This document shows, piece by piece, positions 45,801 through 56,150 of a stretch of 64,000 bases of DNA. Position 1 is the stretch's first letter. The number at the start of each line of letters is the position of its first letter. The DNA comes from Spirometra erinaceieuropaei (lineage: Eukaryota; Platyhelminthes; Cestoda; Diphyllobothriidea; Diphyllobothriidae): contig CACRXP010000150.1 in assembly GCA_902702965.1 (NCBI GenBank), positions 62,945 to 126,944 on the forward strand, read 5' to 3'. Below the pieces are notes generated by a model. That model did no database searches and had not been told where the DNA came from. It saw only the letters and a list, made by a program, of their open reading frames with translations. Position numbers and translations under genes: made by a program.

Positions 45801-46059
45801 TGCCTCTAAGGTGGCTGCCAAGAGAGCGGCTGATAGAGTCGCAGCAGCTGCAGCAGCAGCAGCCGGTGCCGTCGGAGGAGTGCTCTCCTCTAAGCAGGCG
45901 TTGTCTGCCCCTGCTGGCGTCAAGATAGATTCCCTCTCAAAGATCCCGCTACCACCATCGCCACCAGTAACCGGGAAGACTGCCGCTGGCACAGAGAACA
46001 TGGCTCTGGCCAATGGTGACGACGATGACTCCGACATTTATGATCTCCTTGGAGTTTGA
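30820..46059 (+). CDS. HDGFL2: HDGF-related / LEDGF-like protein with PWWP and IBD (whole gene, 13 coding exons)
   Basis: Thirteen exons join to 3555 bases (1184 residues plus stop) with every phase matching. The PWWP domain spans about residues 1-92: GDKVFAKMKGFSNWPAR, LPIFFYGTHQVSF and FPFEKYREKWGKPK. The cage residues Met (AKMKG), Trp (NWPA) and Phe (FFYG) of histone H3K36-methyl readers are present. A charged disordered middle follows, with KSKQRN and a lysine/arginine-rich helix (EARRMAKRLMKKEAKREAKK). The IBD-type domain is at about 719-803 (CLQQLRNLNRQLKASLL, DQICAVPATLVQLTQASD, KKCRRYKLSAEVRDKAQQVL). In animals such proteins tether factors to transcribed chromatin. PWWP plus IBD restricts it to HDGFL2 or PSIP1; which of the two cannot be told. 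The tail (residues 808-1184) has two long proline runs and an acidic end (DDDDSDIYDLLGV). Confidence 0.92.
30921..30994 (+). CDS. HDGFL2: PWWP/IBD gene coding exon 2
   Basis: It encodes VNPLPPHVHVPKGKLPIFFY then GTHQ. The length between WPAR and LPIFFYGTH equals that of human LEDGF, supporting the ATTTTAG acceptor. The donor is AAGT|GTAAGC (phase 2). The next intron is only 29 bases. Confidence 0.88.
31024..31159 (+). CDS. HDGFL2: PWWP/IBD gene coding exon 3
   Basis: It completes the PWWP domain: VSFIHNKAVFPFEKYREKWG, KPKANNHFMSAMEEI, ending VLLLGK. The acceptor is TTTCTCAG and the donor AAG|GTAACA, phase 0, followed by a 34-base intron. Confidence 0.92.
31194..31245 (+). CDS. HDGFL2: PWWP/IBD gene coding exon 4
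   Basis: This 52-base exon encodes DPDAMDFLLSVYPNADA. It was found because exons 3 and 5 disagree in phase without it. It has a strong TTCTGCAG acceptor and a GCAG|GTAGTT donor. Confidence 0.8.
31246..31889. other. Intron 4 of the PWWP/IBD gene
   Basis: 644 bases between GCAG|GTAGTT and CTTTCAG. No repeat or exon recognised. Confidence 0.7.
31890..32180 (+). CDS. HDGFL2: PWWP/IBD gene coding exon 5
   Basis: It encodes a Ser/Asp-rich linker with a basic end (SKQSRLIPPPSPSSGVSPRS, DLSQSGASDDDDSYV, KRSAPRRKPAKEVS). Such acidic then basic stretches follow PWWP domains in HDGF relatives. The acceptor is CTCCTTTCAG; the donor is TCAT|GTATGC, phase 1. Confidence 0.85.
32181..34849. other. Introns 5 and 6 of the PWWP/IBD gene
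   Basis: Apart from exon 6 this is T-rich intron sequence on the plus strand, with nothing I can assign. Confidence 0.6.
33243..33399 (+). CDS. HDGFL2: PWWP/IBD gene coding exon 6
   Basis: It encodes ARSVQKAGAKRPAHQ, then GTKKRRQASSSTVDDANERA, with a nuclear-localisation-like KKRR. The acceptor GCTTCTGAAG has a short pyrimidine tract; the donor ATCAG|GTAATT is good. The 5' edge is the less certain one. Confidence 0.8.
34850..34942 (+). CDS. HDGFL2: PWWP/IBD gene coding exon 7
   Basis: It encodes SDDEEDPLASWQKADAARKS then EIEVKLQELEKR, the start of a charged helix. The acceptor is CCCTCACTAG, the donor AAGAG|GTATTG, phase 2 on both sides. Confidence 0.88.
35037..35767 (+). CDS. HDGFL2: PWWP/IBD gene coding exon 8
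   Basis: A 731-base exon encoding charged, probably disordered sequence: RQQEEEKAIRQAKKHISKSK, SKEARRMAKRLMKKEAKREA, LRKQQQIQQLAQLEEQ, and a Ser/Thr/Asp-rich part ending PVPTEEAA. It leaves at CTC|GTAAGT in phase 1. The minus-strand open frame of 313 codons over the same place is a shadow of this low-complexity sequence. Confidence 0.87.
35768..38634. other. Intron 8 of the PWWP/IBD gene
   Basis: 2867 bases with short open frames and no recognised element. Confidence 0.6.
38635..39133 (+). CDS. HDGFL2: PWWP/IBD gene coding exon 9
   Basis: It encodes RVHTSPSSLPGEPVDDRLHR, a Pro/Ser/Gln-rich stretch, GHRRRRDRPTSHRKRRLARV and SSASSQSEEEEN, ending KGTVEAR. Basic then acidic Ser clusters are usual before the IBD in this family. 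The bounds are CGCTTAG acceptor and CG|GTAAGT donor. Confidence 0.87.
39242..39297 (+). CDS. HDGFL2: PWWP/IBD gene coding exon 10
   Basis: A 56-base exon encoding RDHSQKTANGGLERKRAAT. Its phases (2 in, 1 out) exactly link exons 9 and 11. The acceptor is CATCCTGTAG and the donor ACGC|GTAAGT. Confidence 0.83.
40490..40830 (+). repeat. SINE-like interspersed repeat, copy 2 (in intron 10)
   Basis: It contains TGTGTGGACCAGGGGGTGTG, GAGTGGAGTGCCAAGGTGCG, GGGAGAGAGTGCAGTGAATG and CCGTGGAGTACACGGTTGGC, the blocks of copy 1 in the same order but on the opposite strand. It also extends upstream through GTTGCCGGCAGACGTTGCGC. It is non-coding. Confidence 0.8.
41134..41303 (+). CDS. HDGFL2: PWWP/IBD gene coding exon 11 (IBD, first part)
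   Basis: It encodes PDCLQQLRNLNRQLKASLLR, HANALAIFDQICAVPATLVQ and LTQASDLTDCVKK, corresponding to the first helices of the IBD. The donor AAG|GTTCTT is weak; reading through it would add a short tail and stop at 41331-41333, so a truncated isoform is possible. Confidence 0.88.
41304..43725. other. Intron 11 of the PWWP/IBD gene
   Basis: It splits the IBD. Around 42.9-43.65 kb there are several open but unrecognised frames on both strands (for example around 43270-43400), perhaps a decayed element. A CT microsatellite lies at 43684-43699 just before exon 12. Confidence 0.55.
43726..43821 (+). CDS. HDGFL2: PWWP/IBD gene coding exon 12 (IBD, last part)
   Basis: It encodes CRRYKLSAEVRDKAQQVLAH then FHSIQAAASPEE. 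Joined to exon 11, KKCRRYKLS matches KKIRRFKVS of human LEDGF. The acceptor is TCTTGTTAAG, the donor GAG|GTACGT, phase 0. Confidence 0.9.
43822..44925. other. Intron 12 of the PWWP/IBD gene
   Basis: 1104 bases, nothing recognised. Confidence 0.6.
44926..46059 (+). CDS. HDGFL2: PWWP/IBD gene coding exon 13 (C-terminus)
   Basis: The last exon encodes 377 residues: VQQAMAIVAERVKQAKMS, a helix (YWEEKRASIKAELDERANSV), a run of ten prolines near 45450-45482, a second of nine near 45677-45706, an alanine run, and SDIYDLLGV before the stop. Such a long proline-rich tail is not part of the vertebrate proteins as I know them. The acceptor is CCTGTCTAG, phase 0, and the frame is open throughout, so it is confidently coding. 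Confidence 0.88.
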   Translation, partial: VQQAMAIVAERVKQAKMSQTASGPINQDENSQGSPAVPTSVVSQAQVGADTPSATATAPRAISPTRYWEEKRASIKAELDERANSVLSMIRATEERVAAASAASATSPTGFKRPSYSYDPPANTATVDAGMEDDATVISRVDEIASYFEANAWLSKHTLNSSKASRGRHSVSADTVPPPPPPPPPPLTQLTSSMSAPSQADADLDLDTRIRRMIDSSGNSPAVPPHPKDGHSGTRHHQRHHARSGLGSSPLPPPPPPPPPSLLPPAGDATQQRPQSRTSALPADLLAKRELIASKVAAKRAADRVAAAAAAAAGAVGGVLSSKQALSAPAGVKIDSLSKIPLPPSPPVTGKTAAGTENMALANGDDDDSDIYDLLGV

Positions 46060-49000
46060 CTTCTCTTGTGTACACACGCACAGAGAATAGACAAACAGAG
46101 GCACTTCACAATTATCAGGTCCGGCAGTCTCGTCACTTCTTTCTCATTCTCTCTCATGCTTTGATTGAACTTGCTTCTCACTTGCTCTACTCCGTCAATC
46201 GTGTGTCTAGGTTCGTATGCGCCCTCGAGTGTGTGCTCACGCTTCCTTAAGAAAGTGTGTTTGTGTCTGCATGCGTTGGCCTCTTTGCACGTTCATTCCT
46301 GTAAAGTAGAACCTTTCAACCCTTTTTACTCCTCGAGTTGCCTTTTCATCACATACGTACGCATATAGCTTCCTCTCATACCCTCCTTCTGTATGTCGTC
46401 TCCCCACACTCCTTATCCCCCAGTTAGACACCGGGTACTCCTAGATTGCATCGGCGCCCCCTCCCTTAACCCGGCTTGGACTGTCCAGCACGGTGTATAT
46501 ACAATATTTGAGTCCGTTAGTAAGAGTTGTCGAAACAAAGACACTCGGGTTTATTAAGTCGTCCCATGAACCCGTCGATAGTTGTCGCCCTAAAATTCGC
46601 CGCCTCTTCAACTCCAGTCGCTATTAGCCCATGCCTATGTTTATTTTGCATAAAAAGTTGATCTGACTGGAAAAAACCGAAAATTGCTTTAAATTGCCAA
46701 CCTGAAGAAGGCTTAGGAGGCTGCGGAATGAAATCCCAGCTAAGCGCCATCTGTTAATTGCCAAGGCAAGATCTGCGTGTTTAAATCAATATTCGCGCAT
46801 TGACTATCCTGTCGGCGTTCTTTGGAAAACGGAGTCTACGCGGTTGTAAAACGGCTGTGCTTGACGTCATTCCGTAAGTTGTTTTTCATTGTTTTCTCGC
46901 AGAGGAGGTAATGGTTTTCTCAGGGGTCACCCAGACTTTCTCAGTATAACCCAAGTGCATATATTTCCTTCACGTTTTCGGTAATAACTGTTCGTGGAAG
47001 ATAGGCAGAGTTGCTGTTAGTTGTGCGACACAAGGGATTTGAATCCTACTCGGCAGGCTTGGTCTTAAGTTTATAAATTCGATGGAATTTTTGAGTAGGA
47101 CGTCGTTTTTTAGGATTCTCCGTTAGACTAAGACATTAAACTAGGGGTTTGTAGAAACTTAGTTAAGAGTTCTGGATTGCAATAGGGAACAAGGCATTTT
47201 CCGCTTTCTGACGATTTTTCATCTTTTGGAATGGTACGGGTGCCACTATTTTTTAGGGTTTTAAGAAAGTATTAGATACTTTTATGCACTACCCCCTGAA
47301 CAAATTTGATCGAGTTGACTCCGGAGAACCGTTACTAAGTGTCATCATTGTTTATGAGTCTAACCGTCAACTCGTCTGGTTGAGGTCGCGTTCCCAAACT
47401 GGGCATCCTCCGTATTCCTCGTTTTTTCCACATCTACCCATTTTGATGACTTTACTTCTAGGCCAGCACCTGTTCAGCCGGTGTTTGAGCTGGCGGATTT
47501 ACCATCGGAGGGGGTGAAGTCTATGACCGAATTACACGAGACAGCCGCCCTTCGCCTTATCACCGTTAAGTTATCCCAAATCCCTAGTTTAATGTCGCGT
47601 TCGACATGTTTTCTGTCGTCGAGAATTTTGGCATGTAAAAACATGACTCGACATGCGCCATCGCAAAATTGGATTTATAGTGAGCCCGACGGGCTCATAA
47701 CTCTGCGGCTGCTGATATTCGTGGAACGCCCTGGTCAGTTTTCAAATCTGATAGTCTCGGTTGCCTCGGCGGGTGCGCAGTCCGTGAACGCCCTGATTCC
47801 AGAGTGCAACTCCTTTGGCGAACTGTTCTGAAAATGTGGAAGGAGACGCCGTGAAAGTTGTTTTCCTGTGGCAGTCTGCAAGTGCTCCTCTGCTCTGACT
47901 AATTAGCCGGCTGCATGAGCCCATGACCAAGAGTTGAGTCCTTTGGGGCCCTGACAGGTGAGCACTAACGAAGCGGTCAACTGTAGTTTTGGCGTGTTGC
48001 ATTTGGATCTGATATAGGCAACATTCGCATTACACGTGATGAACTTTCGAGCGGTTCTTTGGTTTGGGGGAAAGACCCACCCGTCTTACAAGTAGATTTG
48101 ATGTGACTACCGACATTGTTAGTCTGTAAGGCTTGTCGAGTCTGATGCTCACCTAGGCCAACAATACTGCACCTGTAACCTCCAGATAGGAAGGGAGGTT
48201 GTAGCATTCACCGCATTAAGACTAACTGGCTATTTTCAGAGTATTCATTCTATGTTGCGACTTAAGATAGTCGGAACTGGGCGGGTGTAAGAATAGATGA
48301 CAACAAAGATCTAGAACTCCAGCCTGCTTCTGACATCGAGAAAATCTAAGGTGCATACAAGATACTCCTATTCCCCAGTATTATAAACTAAGGGACAAGC
48401 AGGAGCCTGTTTTCCGTTTAAGGACGGTGCCTCCTCAAATTCATTTGGTTCACCTTCGTCAATATTGTTTGGTGTTATCTTCTGTCCCCTATTGATTGCT
48501 AAAACCACTACTTCCAAATGCTTTCCGGTAGGTGGCGACAATTACTAATTCTGCCGAACCTTGTGCCCTGTCTTCTTGGGTGTGTGAGAAGAGCCAGGCT
48601 TTGGGACTTGTGTAATTACCGTTTTTTCGGCCAATCAACCTACTTCACTTAATTGGAGCACTTCCCTGCGGACTTCGGTTAATGGGGCGCTTGAGTAGCT
48701 ATCGCTGTGGTTGCAAAAACCAGATGACTAGCACACTTTCGACTGCCCAGAATAGTCGAACATTATCTCAAATGGATGGGGGACAACGTGTGTTACGAGC
48801 CAGTGCGGAGCATAATCCCGAAGTGATTTATTCTCAGTTGCTTGCCGACTTTTGGTCTGGTTGTCCCGGGCGCCCCTATAAATTGCATTGGAGTAAACGA
48901 TCTGTTTCCGCCAGCAGCAATCATTCAATGCATACTATTAAAAGTGAGGAGATTGTGGTCAGGGTCAGTTGCCACTTTAGACGGAAATTAACTGTCAATC

Positions 49001-49150
49001 CCCAGACTGTTCCCACAGCGATACAATCATGCGAGTTTCCTTTCTCACAGTGGCCTGCATTGGGAAAGTAATTACTAATTGGAGCTATATGTTAAGAATT
49101 TTCATCTCTGTTCTCCGTAATGAAGTCGGGCGGCTCTTCAATTGACCTCC
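46060..49150. other. 3' flank of the PWWP/IBD gene
   Basis: T/C-rich sequence directly after the stop probably belongs to the 3' UTR. No other gene recognised; open frames near 47.5-48.0 kb on both strands show no family motif. Confidence 0.5.
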
Positions 49151-49164
49151 AGCGCCTGTGCAGA

Positions 49165-50035
49165 CTTCGTTCTATAGTATCTGGCCTATCTCATGAAATG
49201 TAAGTCGAAATTCTGAAGTATCTTCAGTCACACCAGGAGGCTGACAATCGGCTACACTTTTTCAGGCTGCCAGTAAAAAAAACCCCGACGAAGATGAATA
49301 CTAAAGTAGTATGCATTTTTGCCGCTGATTCTCGATGCTTTTATAAATTAAAATATACTCTATGGGAGTCACGCACACAAATGTTTTCTTGTACTTCCGG
49401 TAGCAGACCACGTCCTCTGCTTTGTACCTGAGGAAGGATTATCTTCCAGCTTTTAGAAATTCAATTCCCGAATGATGTTGAACCCGACCTGCGGCTGCAC
49501 TTGCCTTTAGTACTTCTAAACTACATACTGTATACGTAGGAGAATCCTACATTTCTCTACGCTACAAAAAAGTCGTATATGACCTGTAAAAATTTCGCGA
49601 TGGATGCCAGCCATGTACGCATCATGAGCAGCTTTAGTAGCCTGACATACACGATGCTATATGGAGTGTTTAGCGGTCATAAAGACCTTAAAACGAATAA
49701 ATACCCTTTCCTTAAGTACAAAATTTGGAGATGTGATTTGCTGCAAAACGAGTGCAGGAATGTTTCTATGCCTGATTTCTGTAAAATATAGTTGAATTTG
49801 TGTAAGGACATCAATAGTGAAAATGCCTACTGCTTAAGTGTAAGTTGTCGTTATTACGTGTTGTTTTTGCATGCGGCCCAAAAGACGCGCATTCAATAGC
49901 CGACATCCTGACGCGGCTGAAATATCTTGGGACTATGCCGCGCAATAATCAGTATTGTAACCCAACCATCTAACCGAGAACACGTCTCGTAATGGCGATC
50001 AATATTTCTCAATATTCACCACCTACTGTACATCC
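49165..50035. mobile_element. Foldback element, unit A of the cluster
   Basis: The left arm starts near TCATGAAATGTAAGTCGAAA (49192) and includes AATTCAATTCCCGAATGATG. The right arm (about 49805-50031) includes the inverted GCCGACATCCTGACGCGGCT and GCAATAATCAGTATTGTAAC, and ends CACCTACTGTACA. It is the same family as 7464-8460 but more diverged. Confidence 0.72.
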
Positions 50036-50167
50036 CCGAGCGGGTGCGCAAAGCCTTCATGTTTCATCTTCCTGAGGCATTGTATTTGAAATTTCTGAGT
50101 GCTGATACATTATGCAAATTAGCTGATATGCATGTTTGGAAACTAAACCTCTGTTTACCTCGTTGGG

Positions 50168-51126
50168 GACGTACAGTAGGTGAGCTAATTCATGAAATGT
50201 CATCTGAAATTCCGAAATGCGTTTTCCTTTCGAAAAGATTAATTAAGTAGGGTTGTAAAACTTATCAGTCTGCAGTATCATTCTATAATAATTCAGCTAG
50301 CTCAGGATTCTGGCTTTCGAAGGAACGTCCTTCCGGCTGCATACAAAAACTGTACTCTGTAAAAAATGACTACTTAGGTAACATGTATTTTTCTCATTGA
50401 TTTTCGATCCCCCTAAAAGTCTAATTATATTTCATGGAAAACATGAATAAAAAATATTCATTCCGTTTATTCGGTAGAAAATTGCGTCTTCCAATTTTAT
50501 ACTCGAAGGAAAGGTAATACTCAGTTTCCAAGAACTTTTCTAATTCCCGAATAATTTTGAACCGGCTCGGCCGTCACACTTGCATTCAGGGTTTCCTAAA
50601 TACAAGCCAGGTATTTGCCGCATACGGAATATCACATATTTCTCTACGGTAATCAAGGGGGACCATATAGGGTTCATAAAATTAAGCCGTAAATTTGCTC
50701 CGTATTGTTAACTTCACAAGCCACATTGGTAAATGAGGAGACATGGCGTTTTATGAACGGCCATAAAACGCCGTTATGTCCGAATTATGTCCCGCCTTCG
50801 AGTATAAAATTGAAAGAAAAGGTAATTTTCTACCGAATGAGCGAAAAATTAGTATTTTTATGCGTGTTTCCCGTGAAATATAATTGGACTTTTAGGGCCA
50901 TTGAAAATCAATGCGGAAAATGCATGCCGCTTAAGGAGTATAGTTTTTGTATGCAGCCGGAAGGAAGTGCATTCGAAAGCTGGCATCCTGAGGTAACTGA
51001 ATTATTTTACGATGATACTGCAATCTGATTAGTTTTATAACCCCCCCCCCCCTTAATTAATCTTTTCGAAACGAAAATGCATTTCGGAATCTCAGTTGAT
51101 ATTTAATGAGTTAGCCCACCTACTGT
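50168..51126. mobile_element. Foldback element, unit B of the cluster
   Basis: This is the best-kept unit. It begins GTACAGTAGGTGAGCTAATT and ends AGTTAGCCCACCTACTGTA, which are inverted. Each arm has GAAATTCCGAAATGCGTTTT (inverted near 51078), TTCGAAAAGATTAATTAAG, GGCTTTCGAAGGAA (inverted near 50965) and TTTTATACTCGAAG (inverted near 50797). The centre lies about 50600-50750. A run of 12 C at 51041-51052 interrupts the right arm. The open frame at 50705-51028 lies within the arm and is not a gene. Confidence 0.82.
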
Positions 51127-51600
51127 ATTAGTGCAGTATACTCCCAAGATATTTCAGTCACACCAGGATGTCTGCTCTTGGATGCACTTTTACCTGGCCG
51201 CCTGCAAAAATAATCGCTACTTAGAGATGGTATGGCCCACCCATTAATTTGGGATGTCCTTATAAATTCAAACATGTTTTATAGAAAGCTTACGCAAAAG
51301 CAAATTTTTTGCATTCTGTCGGAAATTGCGTCTTTAGATTTTTCCACTCGATGGACCTAGATGGACTGGAAAATACGCCTTCATCGAATTGGGAATCTGC
51401 AGAATCCAAAATGAGTGCAAGAACTTACTGTGCATGCTTTCCGTAAGACGTTTTTGCATTTATAAGCTCAACGGAGATCAATGGGAAAAAGCATCTGCCT
51501 TAAGTAGTCATCTTTAGCGAGTATGTTTTTTTACAGGCGGCCAGAAAGACGTGCACATAAAAGCCGCTATTCTACTGTTACTGGAGATTATTCCTTATTA
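51127..51600. mobile_element. Foldback element, unit C (partial)
   Basis: It begins with AAGATATTTCAGTCACACCA as unit A does near 49220, runs through ATTGCGTCTTTAG, then an inverted part with CTTAAGTAGTCATCTTTAG and CAGGCGGCCAGAAAGACGTG. It is shorter and more decayed than B. Confidence 0.65.
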
Positions 51601-54600
51601 TGCTCGACGTCACACCTCCATCCAGGTACACCCTCCTAACCGAACAATTGTCATTCAAGAATCGATCTAGGGATGCATGAATTTATTGCGAATCTCGTTC
51701 CCTGACAGTCGATTAGGGCAACCTCATTTTAGTCACTGCATGTTTCGCAACGGACTTTGGAAACGCTAACCGGACGATGGGGTTCACATTTGCCTCATAA
51801 AAACAGCCGCCATGTGCGCAGGACCTTGCAGAATGTTGATGTCATTCGATTCTATTCGATTTCAAGTAGAAAAATGCTATTTAGGTGAGGCTGCAGAACC
51901 GATTGGTGGTGAACTTAGTCCTACATCGATTCCTGAACGGAAGCATACTTTTTTTCTGCTGTTTATCTTTACAACTATCTGCGTGAATCACAGTCGGGGA
52001 GATCGCCACTTAAGCAGTAAGTGTCCTATTTTGCACCAATTTTCCTCACGTGCAAACCTAGTCATACATGCCCAGAAAGGATCACAAAAAAGGATTTTTT
52101 ACGCGCACTTTATCAGGAATCACTTCCTTTAATTCGGTTATCATGGTGAGAGGGCATTTTCACTCTTTAGAAAAACCTACTATTGTGAGGGTTTATGAAG
52201 CGTCCAGGTTTGCCAATCCTGCTCGCGAATTCTGCGACTTGCCTCATATCTGTCGAACTACTTTATGAGCACAAGCGTGTTTCCTGACAAAGGCTTATGG
52301 AGTAGTGTGAATTCGCTTAAGAGAGAATTCATAACGTGCAGTTTGGGAGGCATGGGTTTCACCTTGCTTGGGTGTTTGTGTCCTAAATTACGCGGTGATC
52401 AGAGAACTTGATTCTGGCTACTTATTTAATTTCAGTACCACATTTTGGAGAGATTGCGCCGAGAGACAGGTGTAAATACTGTTTTTGTACCTTTTTGCTG
52501 GGAAACATGCTTCAGTCTATGAGTAGGGGAAGTCAAGGGCTAGTGCTGACTACCCAAGTAGCGAATTTTTTTAAGTCCGATTTAATAGTTGACTTGGAGA
52601 ATACGCATCCAATCGCCAGCAAGCAACTGCAATCAAATAGACTTTAATCATTCCCACTGTTAACTGCATTTGGAGTCTTGTACGATGAATATGCTTAGTC
52701 TTAATAAGTATGACGGAACGTTGGTTAATGTTTATTGGCCCCGAAGAATGCTCTAAATTGAGGAGTTACGTACGGTAATGGATTATGATGGACAAAAAGA
52801 AGGGCAGGTTAGACGGCTATTTCTCACACATTAGCTTCCTCCAGTCGATCGTGCCTGAAGTTGAGAAGGTCCGAATTTCGATAGAGGTTTAGTTGTTGAC
52901 TGAACTAGATATTATACAAGTTAAGCTACGGGCTCCCCTCCAATCACTGTTAGGACTAATAGCCCAGGACGCTATACGGGCGTTCGAAACTGCCTTGGAG
53001 TCTCACAGCTGACCCTTATCGTTAGCGATCATCAACTACCCGTCAGCAGGTTGCGCCTATGAGTGCTCTAGCTCAGAAGTTTGGGGCAAAGGGAGCTGCC
53101 GCATCTCATCCTATCGCCGGAGTGAGTCGGTGGACGCCCTTCTCGCGTGTGGCTTTGATTCAACGCCACCGTTTCAGGGAAGGGAAGGGGGGATCGCTGT
53201 GTACACGGAACTGCGAGGCCCACTGTCCTTTGCAGTGCTGGAAGTCGGTAATTTTTTTACACGACAGAAGGCTTGTTCCGCAAGTCGAATTTCTGCAGAT
53301 TCGTGTTCAGTCGCCCTAACCCTCGCTATTTTTGGGCTTCTCGCTGATATCGAATCTCACAAAGCACTGTCTGAACTCCTTACTTGTGCCTTCAAGTTCA
53401 AAGGAGTGTCCACATGGCCCTGCAGATCGCATCGTGACAAATCACTTTAAAGTACTGTGTTTTATTAATTATCTTTCGATGCTTGTATTAAATCAGTCTG
53501 CTTTAGTGGGCAACAGATGAAATGTCGTATTCCTTTTCTAAGAGGTCTACTGATATTGCCACTTAGTGTCTAGACAAGGGGAATGTTTTTTAATCTCTTC
53601 CTTTTTAAAAGTTTTTGAACCACTTCTTTCAATCTAGATAAGCTGGTTGATCGGCTCTGCTTGTCTCAGCATAGCAAAATAAAAATATTTAGCAGATTGA
53701 CTTCGAGGGACGTGCATACCACGTAGATAAGTCTTGTGTGGACTTGCTTCATGTTTCGAACTATCTCTTTACTATGTTTCTGACGCCGGGCAATTCCATG
53801 ACTTACAATAAACCTCATGTATGGTTATAAGAACCGGCTTTGTCAATCTTTTATAGGAAGGCACGTTGCACATGCACATGTGAAAATTCCAGAAATCGAT
53901 ATACTACTCTAGAATCGAGGAGCCTCCTTGTTGTTTGTGACTGAGACTGTTTGAAAGACCATTCTTGGGCCGTTTTTCATATCATCGCCTCAATTAAGTG
54001 TCCTTTTTGTCTGAAAGCAGAGTAGAAATTCTGCCAGCGTTCATGAGTGTTGTTGCCTGCAACGCGCTCAGTTATGTTTGGGCGATTTCTCACTTCGGGA
54101 GGTCGTGGTCAGTTGAGAAATACTACTTTGAGAGCCGTCGTAATTTTTCTAGTGACACTTAAATCCCGGCCACATGTGGTAAGTAAACTCACTTTCATAA
54201 CGCCAGATCCCATTCCAAGTTACTCCACCTCTCCAACATTCTGGGCTCGTGTTCTCGACTTTTTTGTAGAGAATAGTACTTCGCGAATTTACTTTGTCCT
54301 TAAGGGTGGTCTGCAGCGTTATCCAATGTCCACTAACTATGTGTATACCTATTTGCCATCGAACGATGAAGCTCTACTGACTGACGTAAGAGTTTAAATG
54401 AGCGTCTGCCTCTGACTCTTAGTTACAGTGAACATTTTTTTACCGCCCAGGGCAGATTCGTTGACCATAGGTCGGTAGTTCCAATCGCCCAGGCTTTGGA
54501 AATTAACAAATTTGCGTTTATAACAGTTCTGGGTCCTCGATCTGCGGCTTTCGATAGGCTGATGAAAAGGCTGTAGACTGCCTACTTGTCTTTCCTTTAT

Positions 54601-56150
54601 GCCTCTGACTGGAGACCTGTTTATGAGCCTGACAGTTCAGGTAAATATGTAATACCGGTGATTGGCTGCCTCTTTGGGTTTTTGCATTAAAAAGCCTGGG
54701 AGATGGGGCTCTAAACGTTTGGACTAAATACGACTAAACTGGTGCTTAACACTCATATGACATTCGGTAACAATTGACTAGAACTAGTTCAGCTTTGCAC
54801 GTTGATCACACCAGATCTCAGAAAACGTTTTTACCCTGCTTTTGTGATGGTTTTGTAATTTGGGGCAGAGGTTGTTTTTGTTCCTAGGGGGTGACGCTTT
54901 TTCGATTTTTTTGTCAAAGCGGTTAACTGCTCTCGTGGTTTCTTCGTGAATCCAGGCTTCACGCTGGTCTGCAACAATATACGCTCGCATTTCCTAGTGA
55001 GATGTTGCGCCTTGAGAAATCCTCCACATAAGCTCCTGCAAAGTATTTACTTGTGGATAGGGATGGAATGACCGTTTTCCTTTTGATGTTGGTCTGTCAA
55101 GTACGACTGGAGCATTTCGTTTTAATTCTATCACCTCTGTAAAATTGTGCCACACCGAAATTGTTTAGGCCTCTCAGTTCTATCTCCTATCGTTTTATTC
55201 ACGTTTCGCTGAATTGTTCCTCTCATTCATTTGGCCAACTTCCCTGTTCAGAAAGTGTGATTTTTTTTTGTGTGGCGACACCTGTGCCGGTTTTTATACT
55301 ACACACTCAGCCACCATACTCACTGGCCAACCATTTTCGGTCTTGAACCAAAGTGGACACGATTGAGCAATAGCTTTATTTGCCTGATCTGTCTCAATTC
55401 TCGTATCTCGAAGTTGTGTGTCCTCGCCTCGGGTCCTTTATGCTTATTCTGAGTGTTTTAGTGAATTCACCTACCAATTTAGTTGTCCGCATAGCCTACT
55501 AACCGTACCGCGTATCTTATGAATTCTGCACCTATGCTCTGTCATGCTAAAAGGCCCTTCTTTATTTTTTCTTCAAATTTTAGACTATACACCATTATCT
55601 GTTTGTGGATGCTCCATCTCTCGAGCGTTCTGATGGCGCTTGGTTCTGTCAGGGACCCTTTGCACTGCGTGTTTTTTATTTGCACGCCAGTCAAGTACAA
55701 CGGAATCTGAGGCAAAAAGCGCTGTTAGTGTCTTTATTCCCCTTTCTTCCACGTAATAAAAACTGTATATACATATTCATACTGTGTGTGTTTCAGCCAC
55801 CTACTCTGTAAACACGCAATCTTTTAGCCACCCCACTTCTCATACTGATTTTGTCAGGGCGATCGATCCACTTAACATCCCCGGTTTTGGTCTTCGTCTC
55901 CACCAGTCTAGCACAGTTTGAGGTCTTTAGTGAGCCCTTGGTCCGAATATCCCATGTGTGCTGGCGGTTGCAAGTTCTTCCTTCGGGCATATTTTGGAGG
56001 GCCTGCTTTGAATGCTGTACCTGAGTCTCTCCGTACCAGCATGTTATCAGAAGCCTTGGATTAGTTAACCGACTTCAAGGGCATTTGTTCTGCCTACCCG
56101 GAGTTTACGAGATGGGGCCCTCAAGAATTTTGATTACGGTCAATTTGGAC
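51601..56150. other. Right flank, no recognised gene (part 1)
   Basis: Open frames of 60-116 codons exist (for example 53059-53319, 54047-54397) but none shows a family pattern I can defend. The end of 54047-54397 has a faint likeness to the C-terminal part of gypsy polyproteins. Confidence 0.4.

Noticed and set aside
50705..51028. Plus-strand open frame of 107 codons
   Set aside because: It lies inside the right arm of a foldback element and is not open in the matching arm or other copies.
54047..54397. Plus-strand frame of 116 codons as a gypsy polyprotein end
   Set aside because: Only a faint likeness at its C-terminus and no integrase, RNase H or LTR nearby.
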